Of a DNA stretch of 59,780 nt, positions 38,492 through 47,476 are shown one piece after another; within the stretch, counting starts at the first letter, position 1; each line of letters opens with the position of its first letter. The stretch is from an uncultured Planctomycetota bacterium (GTDB lineage: Bacteria; Planctomycetota; Phycisphaerae; SM23-33). Below the pieces are notes generated by a model that did not search any database, was not told the origin of the DNA, and was given only the letters and a program-made list of their open reading frames with translations. The stretch is taken from positions 1-59,780 of the forward strand of contig CAITIS010000125.1 of the NCBI GenBank assembly GCA_903892515.1, given 5' to 3'. Position numbers and translations under genes: made by a program.

Positions 38492-39807
38492 TTGGGAAAG
38501 CGCAGGACGACGTACTTCAACCCGAGACGAATCGAATTCGGGAATCCGACTTGCCCGTACACGGGTGGTATCGGTTTGTGCTGTCTTTCCCGCCGCACTT
38601 GGTTAGAGACTACGTCAACGACTTTGGACTCGGCAAGCGAGACTTGGTTCTTGACCCGTTCTGTGGCACCGGGACGACGCTCGTCGAAAGCAAGAAACTC
38701 GGGATTAAGAGCGTAGGGCTGGAATCGAATTCTCTGGCCCATTTTGTGGCCGCGACCAAGGTCGATTGGTCTCCCGATCCCGCCGCACTGGTCGACAAAG
38801 CCGAAGGCATTGCCCAGGCAGTCGCGCGAAGCCTTGCTGCCGAAGGAATCTCCGACGATCCCTCACCATTGTTTGGCCGGCCGGTGCTCGGAGGGGGGAG
38901 GGGGGCTCTGCTTGGCTTGTCCGAAGAGGCCGAGCAGCTCTTGTTGAAGAACTCGATCAGCCCGTTGCCCTTGCACAAGTCACTTCGCCTTGTCAGCATG
39001 ATCGACCAGAAGGCTGACTTAACCGTAAAGCCTCATTTGCGACTGGCGTTGGCAAAGGCGTTGATCGAGGACATAGGTAACCTGCACTTTGGGCCGGAGG
39101 TCGGGGTCGGCCGGATTAAGGAAGATGCGCCCGTACTTGGACCGTGGCTGGCGAACGTGAGACGGATGGCCACTGACCTGCGGGCCATCTCGGATGGCGG
39201 CGCGTCCTCCAAAGTCGTGTTCCACGACTCACGCGATCCGCACCTTGTTCTGCCGAAGGCGAGGATATCGGCGGTCATTACCTCCCCGCCGTACCCGAAC
39301 GAAAAAGACTATACGCGAACCACGCGCTTGGAATCGGTCCTGCTTGGGTTCCTTGCGTGCAAGAGCGACCTGCGGTCCCTCAAGAATGGCCTCTTGCGAT
39401 CGAACACGCGGAATGTCTTTGTGAAGGACGACGACGATACGCTGCCCCTGCCGCCCGAAGTCGAGGAGATCGCCAGCGCGGTTGAGCGGCGAAGGATCGA
39501 ATTGGGCAAGACGAGCGGGTTTGAGCGTCTCTACCACCGAGTGGTCAGGTTGTATTTTGGCGGCATGGCCAAGCACTTGGCTGGTTTGCGGACTTGTCTG
39601 CGGCCCGGAGCGCTACTGGCCTACGTTGTGGGCGATCAGGCGTCATTCTTGCAGGTGATGATTCCGACGGGGCAGGTACTCGCCCGCGTCGCCGAGACAT
39701 TGGGTTACAGGCTTATCCGAATCGATCTATTCAGAACTCGGGCGGCGACTGCCACCCGGCAACGTTTGCGAGAAGAGGTCGTGGTGCTCGAATGGCCAGG
39801 AAACTAG
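38488..39807 (+). CDS. Beta-class DNA methyltransferase (second restriction-modification system)
   Basis: This 439-residue enzyme has AdoMet motif I LDPFCGTGTTLVESKKLG near residue 54 and the catalytic TSPPYPNEKDYTR near residue 266. TSPPY suggests N4-cytosine or N6-adenine methylation. The order seen is DPFCGTGTT before TSPPY. Target recognition is probably the middle 100-250 region. ATG 38488 overlaps the DUF4159 stop codon (ATGA). The next gene begins inside its last codons and resembles a nuclease, so it is read as a type II pair. Specificity cannot be told. Confidence 0.8.
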   Translation: MIGKAQDDVLQPETNRIRESDLPVHGWYRFVLSFPPHLVRDYVNDFGLGKRDLVLDPFCGTGTTLVESKKLGIKSVGLESNSLAHFVAATKVDWSPDPAALVDKAEGIAQAVARSLAAEGISDDPSPLFGRPVLGGGRGALLGLSEEAEQLLLKNSISPLPLHKSLRLVSMIDQKADLTVKPHLRLALAKALIEDIGNLHFGPEVGVGRIKEDAPVLGPWLANVRRMATDLRAISDGGASSKVVFHDSRDPHLVLPKARISAVITSPPYPNEKDYTRTTRLESVLLGFLACKSDLRSLKNGLLRSNTRNVFVKDDDDTLPLPPEVEEIASAVERRRIELGKTSGFERLYHRVVRLYFGGMAKHLAGLRTCLRPGALLAYVVGDQASFLQVMIPTGQVLARVAETLGYRLIRIDLFRTRAATATRQRLREEVVVLEWPGN

Positions 39808-40592
39808 GCGACAACCGCTACACTCAGATATTTCGGAAGATATTCCTCGCGCATTACAAGAAAGGCGTGGAGGAGATGGCATTTGATCGCGAGGAGATGG
39901 TTGGGGCGGCCCGCGAGTTGGGCATTGCGTTGCCCAAGAACATTGGCGACCTGATCTACTCGTTTCGCTACCGGACCGCGTTTCCTGATGACATGGCCGC
40001 CAAAGCCCCTGCCGGAAAGCACTGGATCATCCGGCCTGCAGGTCGCGGGAAGTACGCGATCGTGGCGGTCGTTCCAGTCGAGATTAAGCCGAACGAGCTT
40101 ATGGCGGAGACGCGAATTCCCGACGCGACTCCTGGCGTTATCGCTATGTACGCATTGAATGACGAGCAAGCGTTGCTGGCCAAGGTGCGATACAACCGCC
40201 TCATCGACATCTTCACCGGCATCACATGCTACTCGCTCCAGAGCCATCTTCGGACCGCTCTGTCGGTCGGGCAGGTGGAGACCGACGAACTGTATGTGGG
40301 CGTGGACAAGAAGGGTGCGCAATTTGTGCTGCCCGTGCAGGCAAAGGGCGGGCGAGACAGGCTGAATATCGTTCAGATCGAACAAGACTTTGCGTTGTGC
40401 GAGGCCAAGTTTCCCGCCCTGATTTGCCTGCCGATAGCCGCCCAGTTCCTGGGGGATGAACTGATTGCCTTGTTCCGATTTGAGAAGTCCGAAGGGGCTG
40501 TAAAGATCTCATCGGAGAAGCATTATCGCCTCGTGCCGGGGGAGAAAATGACGGAGCAAGACGTGGCCGAGCAGAATCGTCGGCTTGACTGA
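39792..40592 (+). CDS. Putative type II restriction endonuclease partner
   Basis: The 266-residue protein from ATG 39792 overlaps the methylase end by 16 bases. Its middle shows DELYVGVDKKGAQFVLPVQAKGG, a plausible PD-(D/E)xK core with the D and QAK residues, followed by the IEQDFALCEAKFPALICLPI helix-strand segment often seen after such cores. I recognise no closer family. The context beside the methylase is the main support. The coding sequence looks less GC-rich than the neighbours, in keeping with horizontal gain. Confidence 0.65.
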   Translation: MARKLGDNRYTQIFRKIFLAHYKKGVEEMAFDREEMVGAARELGIALPKNIGDLIYSFRYRTAFPDDMAAKAPAGKHWIIRPAGRGKYAIVAVVPVEIKPNELMAETRIPDATPGVIAMYALNDEQALLAKVRYNRLIDIFTGITCYSLQSHLRTALSVGQVETDELYVGVDKKGAQFVLPVQAKGGRDRLNIVQIEQDFALCEAKFPALICLPIAAQFLGDELIALFRFEKSEGAVKISSEKHYRLVPGEKMTEQDVAEQNRRLD

Positions 40593-40653
40593 TCCGCCGC
40601 ACGAAAAACCCGGCAAATAGTGCGAATTCCGATGGGGAAACCACCCGGTAGAT

Positions 40654-40682
40654 TTGCTTTTGGCCTGTATTTCGTGTATATT
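40654..40682 (+). promoter_or_regulatory. Sigma-70-type promoter for the structured RNA
   Basis: TTGCTT (40654-40659), a 17-base spacer and TATATT (40677-40682). Start of transcription would be near 40689. The spacing is ideal and it is about 60 bases after the nuclease gene. Confidence 0.6.
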
Positions 40683-40688
40683 TAAGTA

Positions 40689-40979
40689 GAGCTTAGATGA
40701 CATCCTCTTCTGAGTTCTGACGAAGGTAGAACCCTTCGCCATCGTTCCCCCGGAGGCGTCCGGGGGTGGAAGAGTCTGGCGGCGTCCGGTGAGGCCTTTG
40801 TCGATCCGGCCGTGACAGTTGGGCAAGTCCTAGTAAACGAGAGGAGGTGGTCAGTGCAATATGATTCTAGAGGTGACCTGCTCTAGCAGGCACGCACCTG
40901 CCTGGCGTAGGTCGCCACAGGAAAGTGGAGCCCGAAAGGGCTCCGGCTCGGGTCGGTTTTCCGACCCGAGTCTTTTTTT
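40689..40979 (+). ncRNA. Candidate structured non-coding RNA
   Basis: About 290 bases between a good promoter and a strong terminator carry no convincing gene. Hairpins visible: CGAAGG/CCTTCG (40721-40738), CCCCCGGA/TCCGGGGG (40747-40766, perfect), CTAGAG/CTCTAG around 40866-40885, and GGAGCCC-GAAA-GGGCTCC (40927-40944, GNRA tetraloop). AGGAGGTGGTC near 40843 can pair with 11 contiguous bases at the 16S 3' end (one G-U), followed at 40854 by a ten-codon frame (GTG to TAG). It does not show the landmarks I know of RNase P RNA, SRP RNA or common riboswitches. Confidence 0.55.
40947..40979 (+). terminator. Strong rho-independent terminator of the candidate RNA
   Basis: CTCGGGTCGG, loop TTTT, CCGACCCGAG (perfect 10-bp stem) then TCTTTTTTT. 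Confidence 0.9.
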
Positions 40980-41006
40980 ATCCAGACCGGAAGCCGAGAA
41001 AACGCA

Positions 41007-41186
41007 GCAAGGCCGCAGAGACGCAGAGAGCGCAGAGAAGACACTGATTGTTGAACTATGAAGGTCACCAAGGAACACGAAGGCATTTCGACCAATGGCG
41101 GTCGGTTCTGCTCTGGACGTGCGCGCGTTCGTCATGGTTCAAAGGCTTCGCCGTTCTCGGTATTCCTCTGCGTCTCCGCCGCAAGC
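41007..41186. repeat. GACGCAGAG-word inverted repeat upstream of the Nudix gene
   Basis: The left arm (41007-41039, GCCGCAGAGACGCAGAGAGC and neighbours) is matched by the reverse complement of 41154-41186 (CCTCTGCGTCTCCGCCGCAA). Between them are related words such as GGTCACCAAGGAACACGAAG (41059-41078). There is no gene in the element. Confidence 0.75.
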
Positions 41187-41248
41187 TGTGTAGTTCTTCC
41201 CGTCCTAATCCCTGCGCCCTTCGCCCTTTGCCGCAATATAATGCCCGC

Positions 41249-41782
41249 ATGAAGAGCAAGATCATCAACGATGAACTGGTGTACGAAGGCAGGGTGGTCA
41301 ATGCCCATCGCGTCATGTTGGAGATGGACGATGGCAAGGTGATTCCGCGCGACCTGATGGAGATGGCCCAGGCCGTGGTGGTGGTCCCCGTCCTCGACGA
41401 CGGCCAGATCGTGCTGATTCGCAACCAACGCTACGCCGTGCAGGAGGAGATGTACGAGTTCTGCGCCGGCCGGTTGGACGAGTCGGACGAGCCGCCCGCC
41501 TCGGCCGCTGCCCGCGAGTTGCTGGAAGAGACGGGCTTCACGGCCGGTCATCTCGAACACCTCGGTTCCTTCTACACCATGCCTGGCTGCTGCACGGAGT
41601 ACATGCAGGCCTTTCTGGCCACGGGCCTGAGCGAAGGGCCGCAGGAGTTAGAGGAGTACGAGCGGATCGTGGTGGAGAAGGTTTCGCTCCAGCGGCTGAA
41701 GGAGCTTATGCTTTCGGGGCAATTGCACGATGGAAAGAGCATAGCCGCGTACGCGTTGTGGCGGCTCCGCAAGGGAGAGTAA
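41249..41782 (+). CDS. Nudix hydrolase, ADP-ribose pyrophosphatase-like
   Basis: This 177-residue protein begins MKSKIINDELVYEGRVV at ATG 41249, past the repeat. The Nudix box is AGRLDESDE to AARELLEETGF; the spacing between Gly and the first Glu is one residue longer than the canonical GX5E. The N-terminal strands (VVVVPVLDDGQIVLIRNQR) match ADP-ribose and nucleoside-diphosphate-sugar hydrolases. Stop and the next start are adjacent (TAAATG), suggesting co-translation with the rhomboid gene. Confidence 0.83.
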   Translation: MKSKIINDELVYEGRVVNAHRVMLEMDDGKVIPRDLMEMAQAVVVVPVLDDGQIVLIRNQRYAVQEEMYEFCAGRLDESDEPPASAAARELLEETGFTAGHLEHLGSFYTMPGCCTEYMQAFLATGLSEGPQELEEYERIVVEKVSLQRLKELMLSGQLHDGKSIAAYALWRLRKGE

Positions 41783-42580
41783 ATGGCTTGGGCTACCGGC
41801 GGCATCACGTCCGGCCTGCCGCGCATGACGCGGACGGTCCGCTACCTCGTCGGCATCAACGTGGCAGTGTACCTGTTGCAGTTCTTCGCCGATAAGGCGA
41901 TGCTGGACATGTTCGGCCTAAGCGTCAGCACGTTCTGGCAGCCCTGGCGATATGTTAGCTTTCAGTTTCTCCACGCCGGCAATTGGCACATCCTGCTGAA
42001 CATGCTGGGGCTTTGGTTCCTCGGCTCGCCGTTGGAAGAAGAGTGGGGCCAGCGCCGCTTTCTGGCGTTCTACCTGACCTGCGGCGTCTTCGCGGGCATT
42101 GCATATGTGATTATCAGCGCCCTTTGGCCGGCGCTTCAGAGCATACCAATCGTCGGGGCCTCAGGCGGCATATACGGCATCGTGCTGGCGTGCGCGCTGC
42201 TGTTCCCGCACATGCAGATCATCTTCCTATTCTTCCCCGTGCCCATCCGGCTGGCGGCCATCATCATTTTTGGCGGCATGATCTTGACGGTCGTGCAGGG
42301 CTTGGCGCAGCACGGCATGACGGGCGACGCCATGAGCGACGTCGCTCACTTGGGCGGAGCGGTGGCGGCGGCTGGGTGGATATGGTTGTTGCCTCGAATA
42401 TACACGCTTCAGCGAATGGGGTTCCGTCGCGGCAAGGGCAATTGGGAACGCGCGGTTCGTCGGAAACAGCGTGAACAGGAAGAGTTGGATCGCATCCTGG
42501 CCAAGATTAGCCGGAAGGGCATGGCCTCGCTGAACTTCTTGGAGAGGCGGCGACTTCGCGAGATGAGCCGGAAGAAGTGA
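41783..42580 (+). CDS. Rhomboid-family intramembrane serine protease
   Basis: The 265-residue integral membrane protein has about six helices. The catalytic Ser is in GASGGIYG near residue 129 and the His in DVAHLGG near residue 191; the Asn/His of helix 2 is in HAGNWHILLNML. A basic, likely cytoplasmic tail of about 60 residues (RRGKGNWERAVRRKQREQEE) follows. It would cleave single-pass membrane proteins within the bilayer. It directly follows the Nudix gene. Confidence 0.88.
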   Translation: MAWATGGITSGLPRMTRTVRYLVGINVAVYLLQFFADKAMLDMFGLSVSTFWQPWRYVSFQFLHAGNWHILLNMLGLWFLGSPLEEEWGQRRFLAFYLTCGVFAGIAYVIISALWPALQSIPIVGASGGIYGIVLACALLFPHMQIIFLFFPVPIRLAAIIIFGGMILTVVQGLAQHGMTGDAMSDVAHLGGAVAAAGWIWLLPRIYTLQRMGFRRGKGNWERAVRRKQREQEELDRILAKISRKGMASLNFLERRRLREMSRKK

Positions 42581-42586
42581 CCGAGT

Positions 42587-42729
42587 CAGCAGGGATGCAG
42601 GGGATTCAGGGGATTCAGGGGATACAGCATTCTTGATCGATGCTTCGGGATTTGGCTTCGGCATCGCTATCGAATCCAGGTTTGCGCATTACAAAGGCCG
42701 TATCCCATGCATCCCCTGCATCCCTGCTG
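42587..42729. repeat. CAGGGGATTCAG-word inverted repeat before thrC
   Basis: The left arm (42587-42627) starts CAGCAGGGATGCAGGGGATT and repeats GGGGATTCA three times. The right arm (42700-42729) is the reverse complement, ending GCATCCCTGCTG. The same left-arm word appears alone at 53430. Confidence 0.8.
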
Positions 42730-42804
42730 ATTTCCTAGCGGTTTCCGGCTTTCCGATTTGGCCTGCCGCCGGTACGATCTCCGTTTTGGCGAAGGCAACG
42801 AACT

Positions 42805-44196
42805 ATGAAATACATCTCCACACGCGGCGGCATCGCGCCGATCGAGTTTCAGGACGCCGTCCTGATGGGCCTGGCCGACGACGGCGGGCTGGTGATTCCG
42901 CAGAGCATTCCCGACGTGCGCGACCGGCTGGGGGCTTGGCGGAATCTGAATTACGTCGAGTTGGCCATGCAGATTCTGCCGCTCTTCGTCACGGACATTC
43001 CGCCGGCCGACCTGCGCAAGCTCATCGAGAAGTCCTACATCGGTCCCTTCGACGGCGACGTGGCCCCGACCGTGAAAGTTGGCCCGGCCTGGCTGCTGGA
43101 ACTCTGGCACGGCCCGACGCTGGCGTTCAAGGATGTCGCCTTGCAACTGCTGGGCAACCTGTTTGAGTACATCCTGGCTCGTCGCGGCGGCCGGCTGAAC
43201 ATCCTGGGCGCCACCAGCGGCGACACGGGCTCAGCGGCCATCTACGGCGTGCGTGGGCGCAAGGGCATCGACATCTTCATGATGCACCCGCAGGGCCGGA
43301 CCTCGGCCATTCAGGAACGGCAGATGACGACGGTGCTGGACGCCAATGTCCACAACCTGGCCGTCAAGGGCACCTTCGATGATTGCCAGCTCATCATGAA
43401 GGAGTTGGCCGGCGATCTGGAGTTCAAACGCCGCTACAGCCTGGGGGCCGTCAACTCGGTCAACTGGGCCCGGGTGCTGGCGCAGATCGTGTATTATTTC
43501 TACAGCGCCTTTGCCGTGCAGAAGGCCACCGGCGCACCGGCCGTCCAATTCTCCGTGCCTACGGGGAATTTCGGCGACGTGCTGGCGGGCTGGTACGCCA
43601 TGAAGATGGGCCTGCCGATTGAGCGGCTGATTCTGGCGACCAACGAGAATGACATTCTGGCGGTGTTCTTCAAGACCGGCGTGTACAGCCGGGGGCGGAG
43701 CGTGCATGAGACGCTCTCGCCCTCGATGGATATTCAGGTCGCCAGCAATTTTGAGCGGTATCTGTATCATCTGCTGGGCCAGGACAGCGCGAAGCTCAAG
43801 GCCGTGATGGCGGAGTTTGCCGCGACCGGCCGGCTGAAGGTCGCCCCCGGGCCCGACGGCCAGATCGACGGGCGGTTCGTATCCGACAAAGCCGATCGCA
43901 AGCAGGTACTGGCGAGGATCGCGGAGTTCCACCAGAAGTATCAGTACCTGCTGGACCCGCACTCGGCCGTGGGCGTGGACGTGGGCCTGCGTTTGGCGGC
44001 GCCGGACCTGCCGCTGATCTGCCTGGCCACCGCCCATCCGGCGAAGTTTCCCGACGCCATCCGTGAGGCCACCGGCCAGGACTTGGCCCATCATCCGGCC
44101 ATTGATGCGCTGGCAAACCTGCCGGCACGGTGCAAGATGGTTCCGTTTGACCGCCAGGCGGTGCGCAGGTATATCGAGCGGACACTGGGATACTGA
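42805..44196 (+). CDS. thrC: Threonine synthase
   Basis: This 463-residue PLP enzyme converts O-phosphohomoserine to threonine. The N-terminal MKYISTRGGIAPIEFQDAVL is typical of the longer threonine synthase class. The PLP Lys lies in GPTLAFKDVALQLLG near residue 112, and the phosphate loop is GATSGDTGSAAIYG near 135. VPTGNFGDVLAGWYA near 252 is also conserved. dapB, a Nudix gene and threonine aldolase follow, forming an aspartate-family amino-acid cluster. Confidence 0.93.
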   Translation: MKYISTRGGIAPIEFQDAVLMGLADDGGLVIPQSIPDVRDRLGAWRNLNYVELAMQILPLFVTDIPPADLRKLIEKSYIGPFDGDVAPTVKVGPAWLLELWHGPTLAFKDVALQLLGNLFEYILARRGGRLNILGATSGDTGSAAIYGVRGRKGIDIFMMHPQGRTSAIQERQMTTVLDANVHNLAVKGTFDDCQLIMKELAGDLEFKRRYSLGAVNSVNWARVLAQIVYYFYSAFAVQKATGAPAVQFSVPTGNFGDVLAGWYAMKMGLPIERLILATNENDILAVFFKTGVYSRGRSVHETLSPSMDIQVASNFERYLYHLLGQDSAKLKAVMAEFAATGRLKVAPGPDGQIDGRFVSDKADRKQVLARIAEFHQKYQYLLDPHSAVGVDVGLRLAAPDLPLICLATAHPAKFPDAIREATGQDLAHHPAIDALANLPARCKMVPFDRQAVRRYIERTLGY

Positions 44197-44208
44197 TCGA
44201 GTCAGTCA

Positions 44209-44233
44209 GCGCGGGCGAGACGCCCGCGACACG
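44209..44233 (+). repeat. Dispersed GAGAC palindrome between thrC and dapB
   Basis: GCGGGCGAGACGCCCGC followed by GACACG. It is the minimal, perfect form of the window-wide element. Confidence 0.7.
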
Positions 44234-44251
44234 AGGAATAGGTAAGGAAAC

Positions 44252-45052
44252 ATGGTAAAGATTGCGATTACAGGCTCGGCCGGTCGGATGGGCGGGCGAA
44301 TTACCGCCCTGGCGGCTGCGGACGCCAAGAACTTCAAGATCGTCTCGGCCATGGATATGGCCGGGCACCGGGCGATGGGCAGCGATGTTGGCCTGGTGGC
44401 CGGCGTGGGGCCGGTGGGCGTGGCCATCAGCGAGAGCTTGCAGGGCGAGCCCGACGTCATTATCGACTTCTCGTCGCCCGAGGGCACGATGAAGTGGTTG
44501 GCGATAGCCAGGCAGCGGAAGATCGGCATGGTCATCGGCACCACAGGCCTGACGGAGTCGCACCTGGCAGAGATCGCCGATGCGGCGTCGGCCATTCCGA
44601 TCGTGCAGGCCCCGAACATGTCCGTGGGCGTGAACCTGCTCTTCCGCATCGTGGGCGAAGTGGCCAAGGCCCTGGGCGAGGATTACGACATCGAGATCAC
44701 CGAGACGCATCACCGCTTCAAGAAGGACGCTCCCTCGGGAACGGCCCTGGGGCTGGCCAGGAGCATCTGCGACGCCACCGGCAAGGATATGGGCAGCACG
44801 CTGGTGCACGGTCGGAGCGGGCTGAGCCCGCGCCAACCCGGCGAGATCGGCATGCACGCTTTGCGCGTGGGCGACACGGTGGGCGAGCACAGCGTCTACT
44901 TCGGCAATCTGGGCGAGACGATCACGATCTCGCACTCGGCCCACACCCGCGACACGTTCGTCCGCGGTGCGCTGCGTGCGGCCGGATGGCTGCCCGGCAA
45001 GGCTGCCGGCCTATACAGCATGCAAGACGTGCTATTCGGACAGCGTGCATGA
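44252..45052 (+). CDS. dapB: 4-hydroxy-tetrahydrodipicolinate reductase
   Basis: The 266-residue enzyme of lysine and diaminopimelate synthesis has the Rossmann loop GSAGRMGGRI at residues 8-17, DFSSPEGT, GTTGLTESHL and the catalytic region EITETHHRFKKDAPSGTAL (about 149-168), including His-His and Lys. Dap is needed for peptidoglycan. The stop overlaps the next start (ATGA). Confidence 0.95.
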   Translation: MVKIAITGSAGRMGGRITALAAADAKNFKIVSAMDMAGHRAMGSDVGLVAGVGPVGVAISESLQGEPDVIIDFSSPEGTMKWLAIARQRKIGMVIGTTGLTESHLAEIADAASAIPIVQAPNMSVGVNLLFRIVGEVAKALGEDYDIEITETHHRFKKDAPSGTALGLARSICDATGKDMGSTLVHGRSGLSPRQPGEIGMHALRVGDTVGEHSVYFGNLGETITISHSAHTRDTFVRGALRAAGWLPGKAAGLYSMQDVLFGQRA

Positions 45053-45528
45053 GGCGGCCGTTGCCCATCACGTGCCGCAGCATCGCCTCGTTCGTGTGCC
45101 ATCGCGGCAAGCGGGGGACGAAGTTCCTGCTGCTCAAGCGGCAGGAGTCGCGCGGCGGCTTCTGGCAGCCGGTTTCGGGCGGCATTGAGCAGGGCGAATC
45201 GGCCGCCAAGGCCGCGATCAGGGAAGTGCGCGAAGAAACCGGCCTGAAGATTCGCGAGATGTACTCGGTAGACCAGCTCGAGATGTTCTACAACATCCGC
45301 AAAGATTCCATCCGCCTCGCGCCGGTCTTCGTGGCCTTTGTGGCCGAGCCCGAACCCGTCAAACTGTGCCGCGAGCATAGCGAGTATCAGTGGGTGAACG
45401 TGCGATCGGCCTTGCGGCTGCTGCCGTTCGAGGAGCAGCGCCGGTTGCTGGAATACGTCAACGATCAGTTCGTCCGACGCGAGCCCGAGCCGCTGCTGCG
45501 CATCCGGCTGGGAGGCCGCAATGATTGA
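45049..45528 (+). CDS. Nudix hydrolase, NudB/dATP pyrophosphatase-like
   Basis: The 159-residue protein is read from ATG 45049, coupled to dapB. The Nudix box is canonical: [23 protein letters not shown]. The segment [11 protein letters not shown] is characteristic of dihydroneopterin triphosphate or dNTP pyrophosphohydrolases. The end overlaps the threonine aldolase start by eight bases. The long upstream frame reading antisense-free through dapB is not used. Confidence 0.83.
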   Translation: MRRPLPITCRSIASFVCHRGKRGTKFLLLKRQESRGGFWQPVSGGIEQGESAAKAAIREVREETGLKIREMYSVDQLEMFYNIRKDSIRLAPVFVAFVAEPEPVKLCREHSEYQWVNVRSALRLLPFEEQRRLLEYVNDQFVRREPEPLLRIRLGGRND

Positions 45529-46543
45529 CCTCCGCAGTGACACCGTGACCAAGCCCACGGCCGAAATGCGGGCGGTCATGGCTTCGGCGGAGGTCGGCGA
45601 TGACGTCTTGGGCGACGATCCGACCGTGCAGGCGTTGGAGGCCCGCACGGCCGAGGTGCTGGGCAAGGAAGCGGCGTTGTTCATGCCCTCGGGCACGATG
45701 AGCAACCAGGTCGCAGTCCGCTGCCACACCCAGCCGGGCGACGAGATATACCTCGACGCCAACGCACACATCTTCTTCTATGAGTGCGGGGCGCCGGCGG
45801 CGCTGTCGGGCGTGACGTGCGGGCTTATTCCCGCCCCGCGGGGCATCTTCGGCGCCGCCGAGCTGCACGCGGCCATCCGCCCGAGCAACATTCACTTTCC
45901 CCGGCCGGCGCTGGTTTGCATCGAGAACACCCACAATCGCGGCGGCGGAAGCGTCTGGTTGATCGAGCAAATCGCCGAGGTGGCGGATGAAGCCCGGCGG
46001 CATGGCCTGAGCCTGCACCTCGACGGGGCGAGACTCTGGAACGCCTCGGTCGCCACGGGCGTCGCGGAAGCCCAATACGCCCAGCACTTCGACTCGGTCA
46101 GCGTGTGCTTCTCCAAAGGCCTGGGCGCACCCATGGGCTCGGCCTTGGCCGGGTCGGCCGAGTTTATCAGACGGGCTCGCCGCATCCGCAAGATGCTCGG
46201 CGGCGGGATGCGTCAGGTCGGCATCGTCGCCTCTGGGGCTCTATACGCGCTAGAGCATCATCGCGAGCGGTTGGCCGAAGACCACGTCAACGCGCGTCGG
46301 CTGGCAGAAGGCGTCGCGGCCGTGCCGGGCCTGGAAGTGAACCTGGCAGAGGTGCAGACCAACATCGTCATGATCCGTACGCCGCGTATGCCGGCGGAAC
46401 AGTTCGCTGAGCGGCTGAAGGGAAAGGGCGTCCTGGCACTGGCCGTCGGGTCGGATTGCATCCGCGCTGTGACAAGTCTCATGGTCAGCCGTGAGCAGAT
46501 CGATCAGGCCGTGGCGGCCTTCGCATCGGCTGCGTGCGTATAA
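45521..46543 (+). CDS. ltaE: Low-specificity L-threonine aldolase
   Basis: This 340-residue fold-type I PLP enzyme cleaves threonine or allo-threonine to glycine and acetaldehyde. It begins [20 protein letters not shown], characteristic of the family, with the [12 protein letters not shown] phosphate loop, [20 protein letters not shown] and the PLP Lys in [14 protein letters not shown] near residue 201. It overlaps the Nudix gene, with GGAGGCCGCA before ATG 45521. Its proximity to threonine synthase is notable. Confidence 0.92.
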   Translation: MIDLRSDTVTKPTAEMRAVMASAEVGDDVLGDDPTVQALEARTAEVLGKEAALFMPSGTMSNQVAVRCHTQPGDEIYLDANAHIFFYECGAPAALSGVTCGLIPAPRGIFGAAELHAAIRPSNIHFPRPALVCIENTHNRGGGSVWLIEQIAEVADEARRHGLSLHLDGARLWNASVATGVAEAQYAQHFDSVSVCFSKGLGAPMGSALAGSAEFIRRARRIRKMLGGGMRQVGIVASGALYALEHHRERLAEDHVNARRLAEGVAAVPGLEVNLAEVQTNIVMIRTPRMPAEQFAERLKGKGVLALAVGSDCIRAVTSLMVSREQIDQAVAAFASAACV

Positions 46544-46677
46544 GAGCTGCGAGCCAGATCCAGAGGCCCCTTCACCAATGACGGCGGGGTGAACTGCCGG
46601 CACGCGTACAAGGGGACGTCCGCGACGGGTTCGACGTGCAGTCTTGGGACCGGTACCATGCTTTCGGGTTGGTTCTT

Positions 46678-47400
46678 ATGGCAAAGCACCGTTGGGATTT
46701 GAGTGTCGCCGACGCCATCGAGTTGCAGCGGCAACTGGCGGCGGAGGTTCGCATTGAGCCGCTGGCAAGGCCAGTGGAAACGATCGCTGGCACCGACTGC
46801 GCCATCGTGCCGTTAGGGCCGACGACAGGTTGGGTCGGTCAGCGGCAGGTCGATGTGCTGATCGCCGCGGCCGCGATACTGTGCGACGCCAAGAGCCTCA
46901 AGATCATCTCGGCGGCCACGCACACGGAGCATTGCCGCTTTCCGTATATTCCGGGCCTGCTGAGCTTTCGTGAAGCCCCGACTGTAATTGCGGCGGTGCA
47001 GAAGCTGCCGCATCGGCCGGACCTGCTGCTGTGCGACGGCCAGGGGATCGCGCATCCCCGCCGGCTGGGCCTGGCGGCGCACGTGGGTATCTGGCTGGAA
47101 CTCCCGACGATCGGCGTGGCCAAGAGCCGGCTTTGTGGCGAGTTCCGGCCGCCGGGCCGGCGTCGCGGCTGTCACACCCGGCTGATCGATCGCGGCCAGG
47201 TCGTCGGCTCGGTCGTGCGGACCCAGGACGGCGTCCAGCCCTTATACATTTCCGTCGGCAACCGTATCACGCTGGAGGAGTGCATTCGCTGGACGTTGCG
47301 TTGCGCCCGGCGCTATCGTTTGGCTGAACCGAATAGGCAAGCCCACATGCTGGTGGGGGAATTGACTCGGGCGATCCGAGGTGGCATGGGCGGGCGTTGA
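46678..47400 (+). CDS. nfi: Endonuclease V
   Basis: This 240-residue repair enzyme nicks near deoxyinosine. The core motifs are GTDCAIV (metal-binding Asp, near residue 38), the middle strand with THTEHCRFPYIPGLLSFREAP, DGQGIAHPRRLGLAAHVG (near 119) and GVAKSRL. ATG 46678 is preferred over the in-frame ATG 46636. Residue order fits the family, although the first segment has GTDC where GxDvS is common. Confidence 0.88.
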   Translation: MAKHRWDLSVADAIELQRQLAAEVRIEPLARPVETIAGTDCAIVPLGPTTGWVGQRQVDVLIAAAAILCDAKSLKIISAATHTEHCRFPYIPGLLSFREAPTVIAAVQKLPHRPDLLLCDGQGIAHPRRLGLAAHVGIWLELPTIGVAKSRLCGEFRPPGRRRGCHTRLIDRGQVVGSVVRTQDGVQPLYISVGNRITLEECIRWTLRCARRYRLAEPNRQAHMLVGELTRAIRGGMGGR

Positions 47401-47476
47401 TTTAGCCTGCCGATGCTACTAGAATCGTCCCGTTGCGCTTTTGTGATACGGATGTGCACCAGCACGGAGTCGAGCT

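Noticed and set aside
40861..41061. 66-residue open frame over the structured RNA
   Set aside because: It reads through the terminator hairpin and repeat DNA, with no domain.
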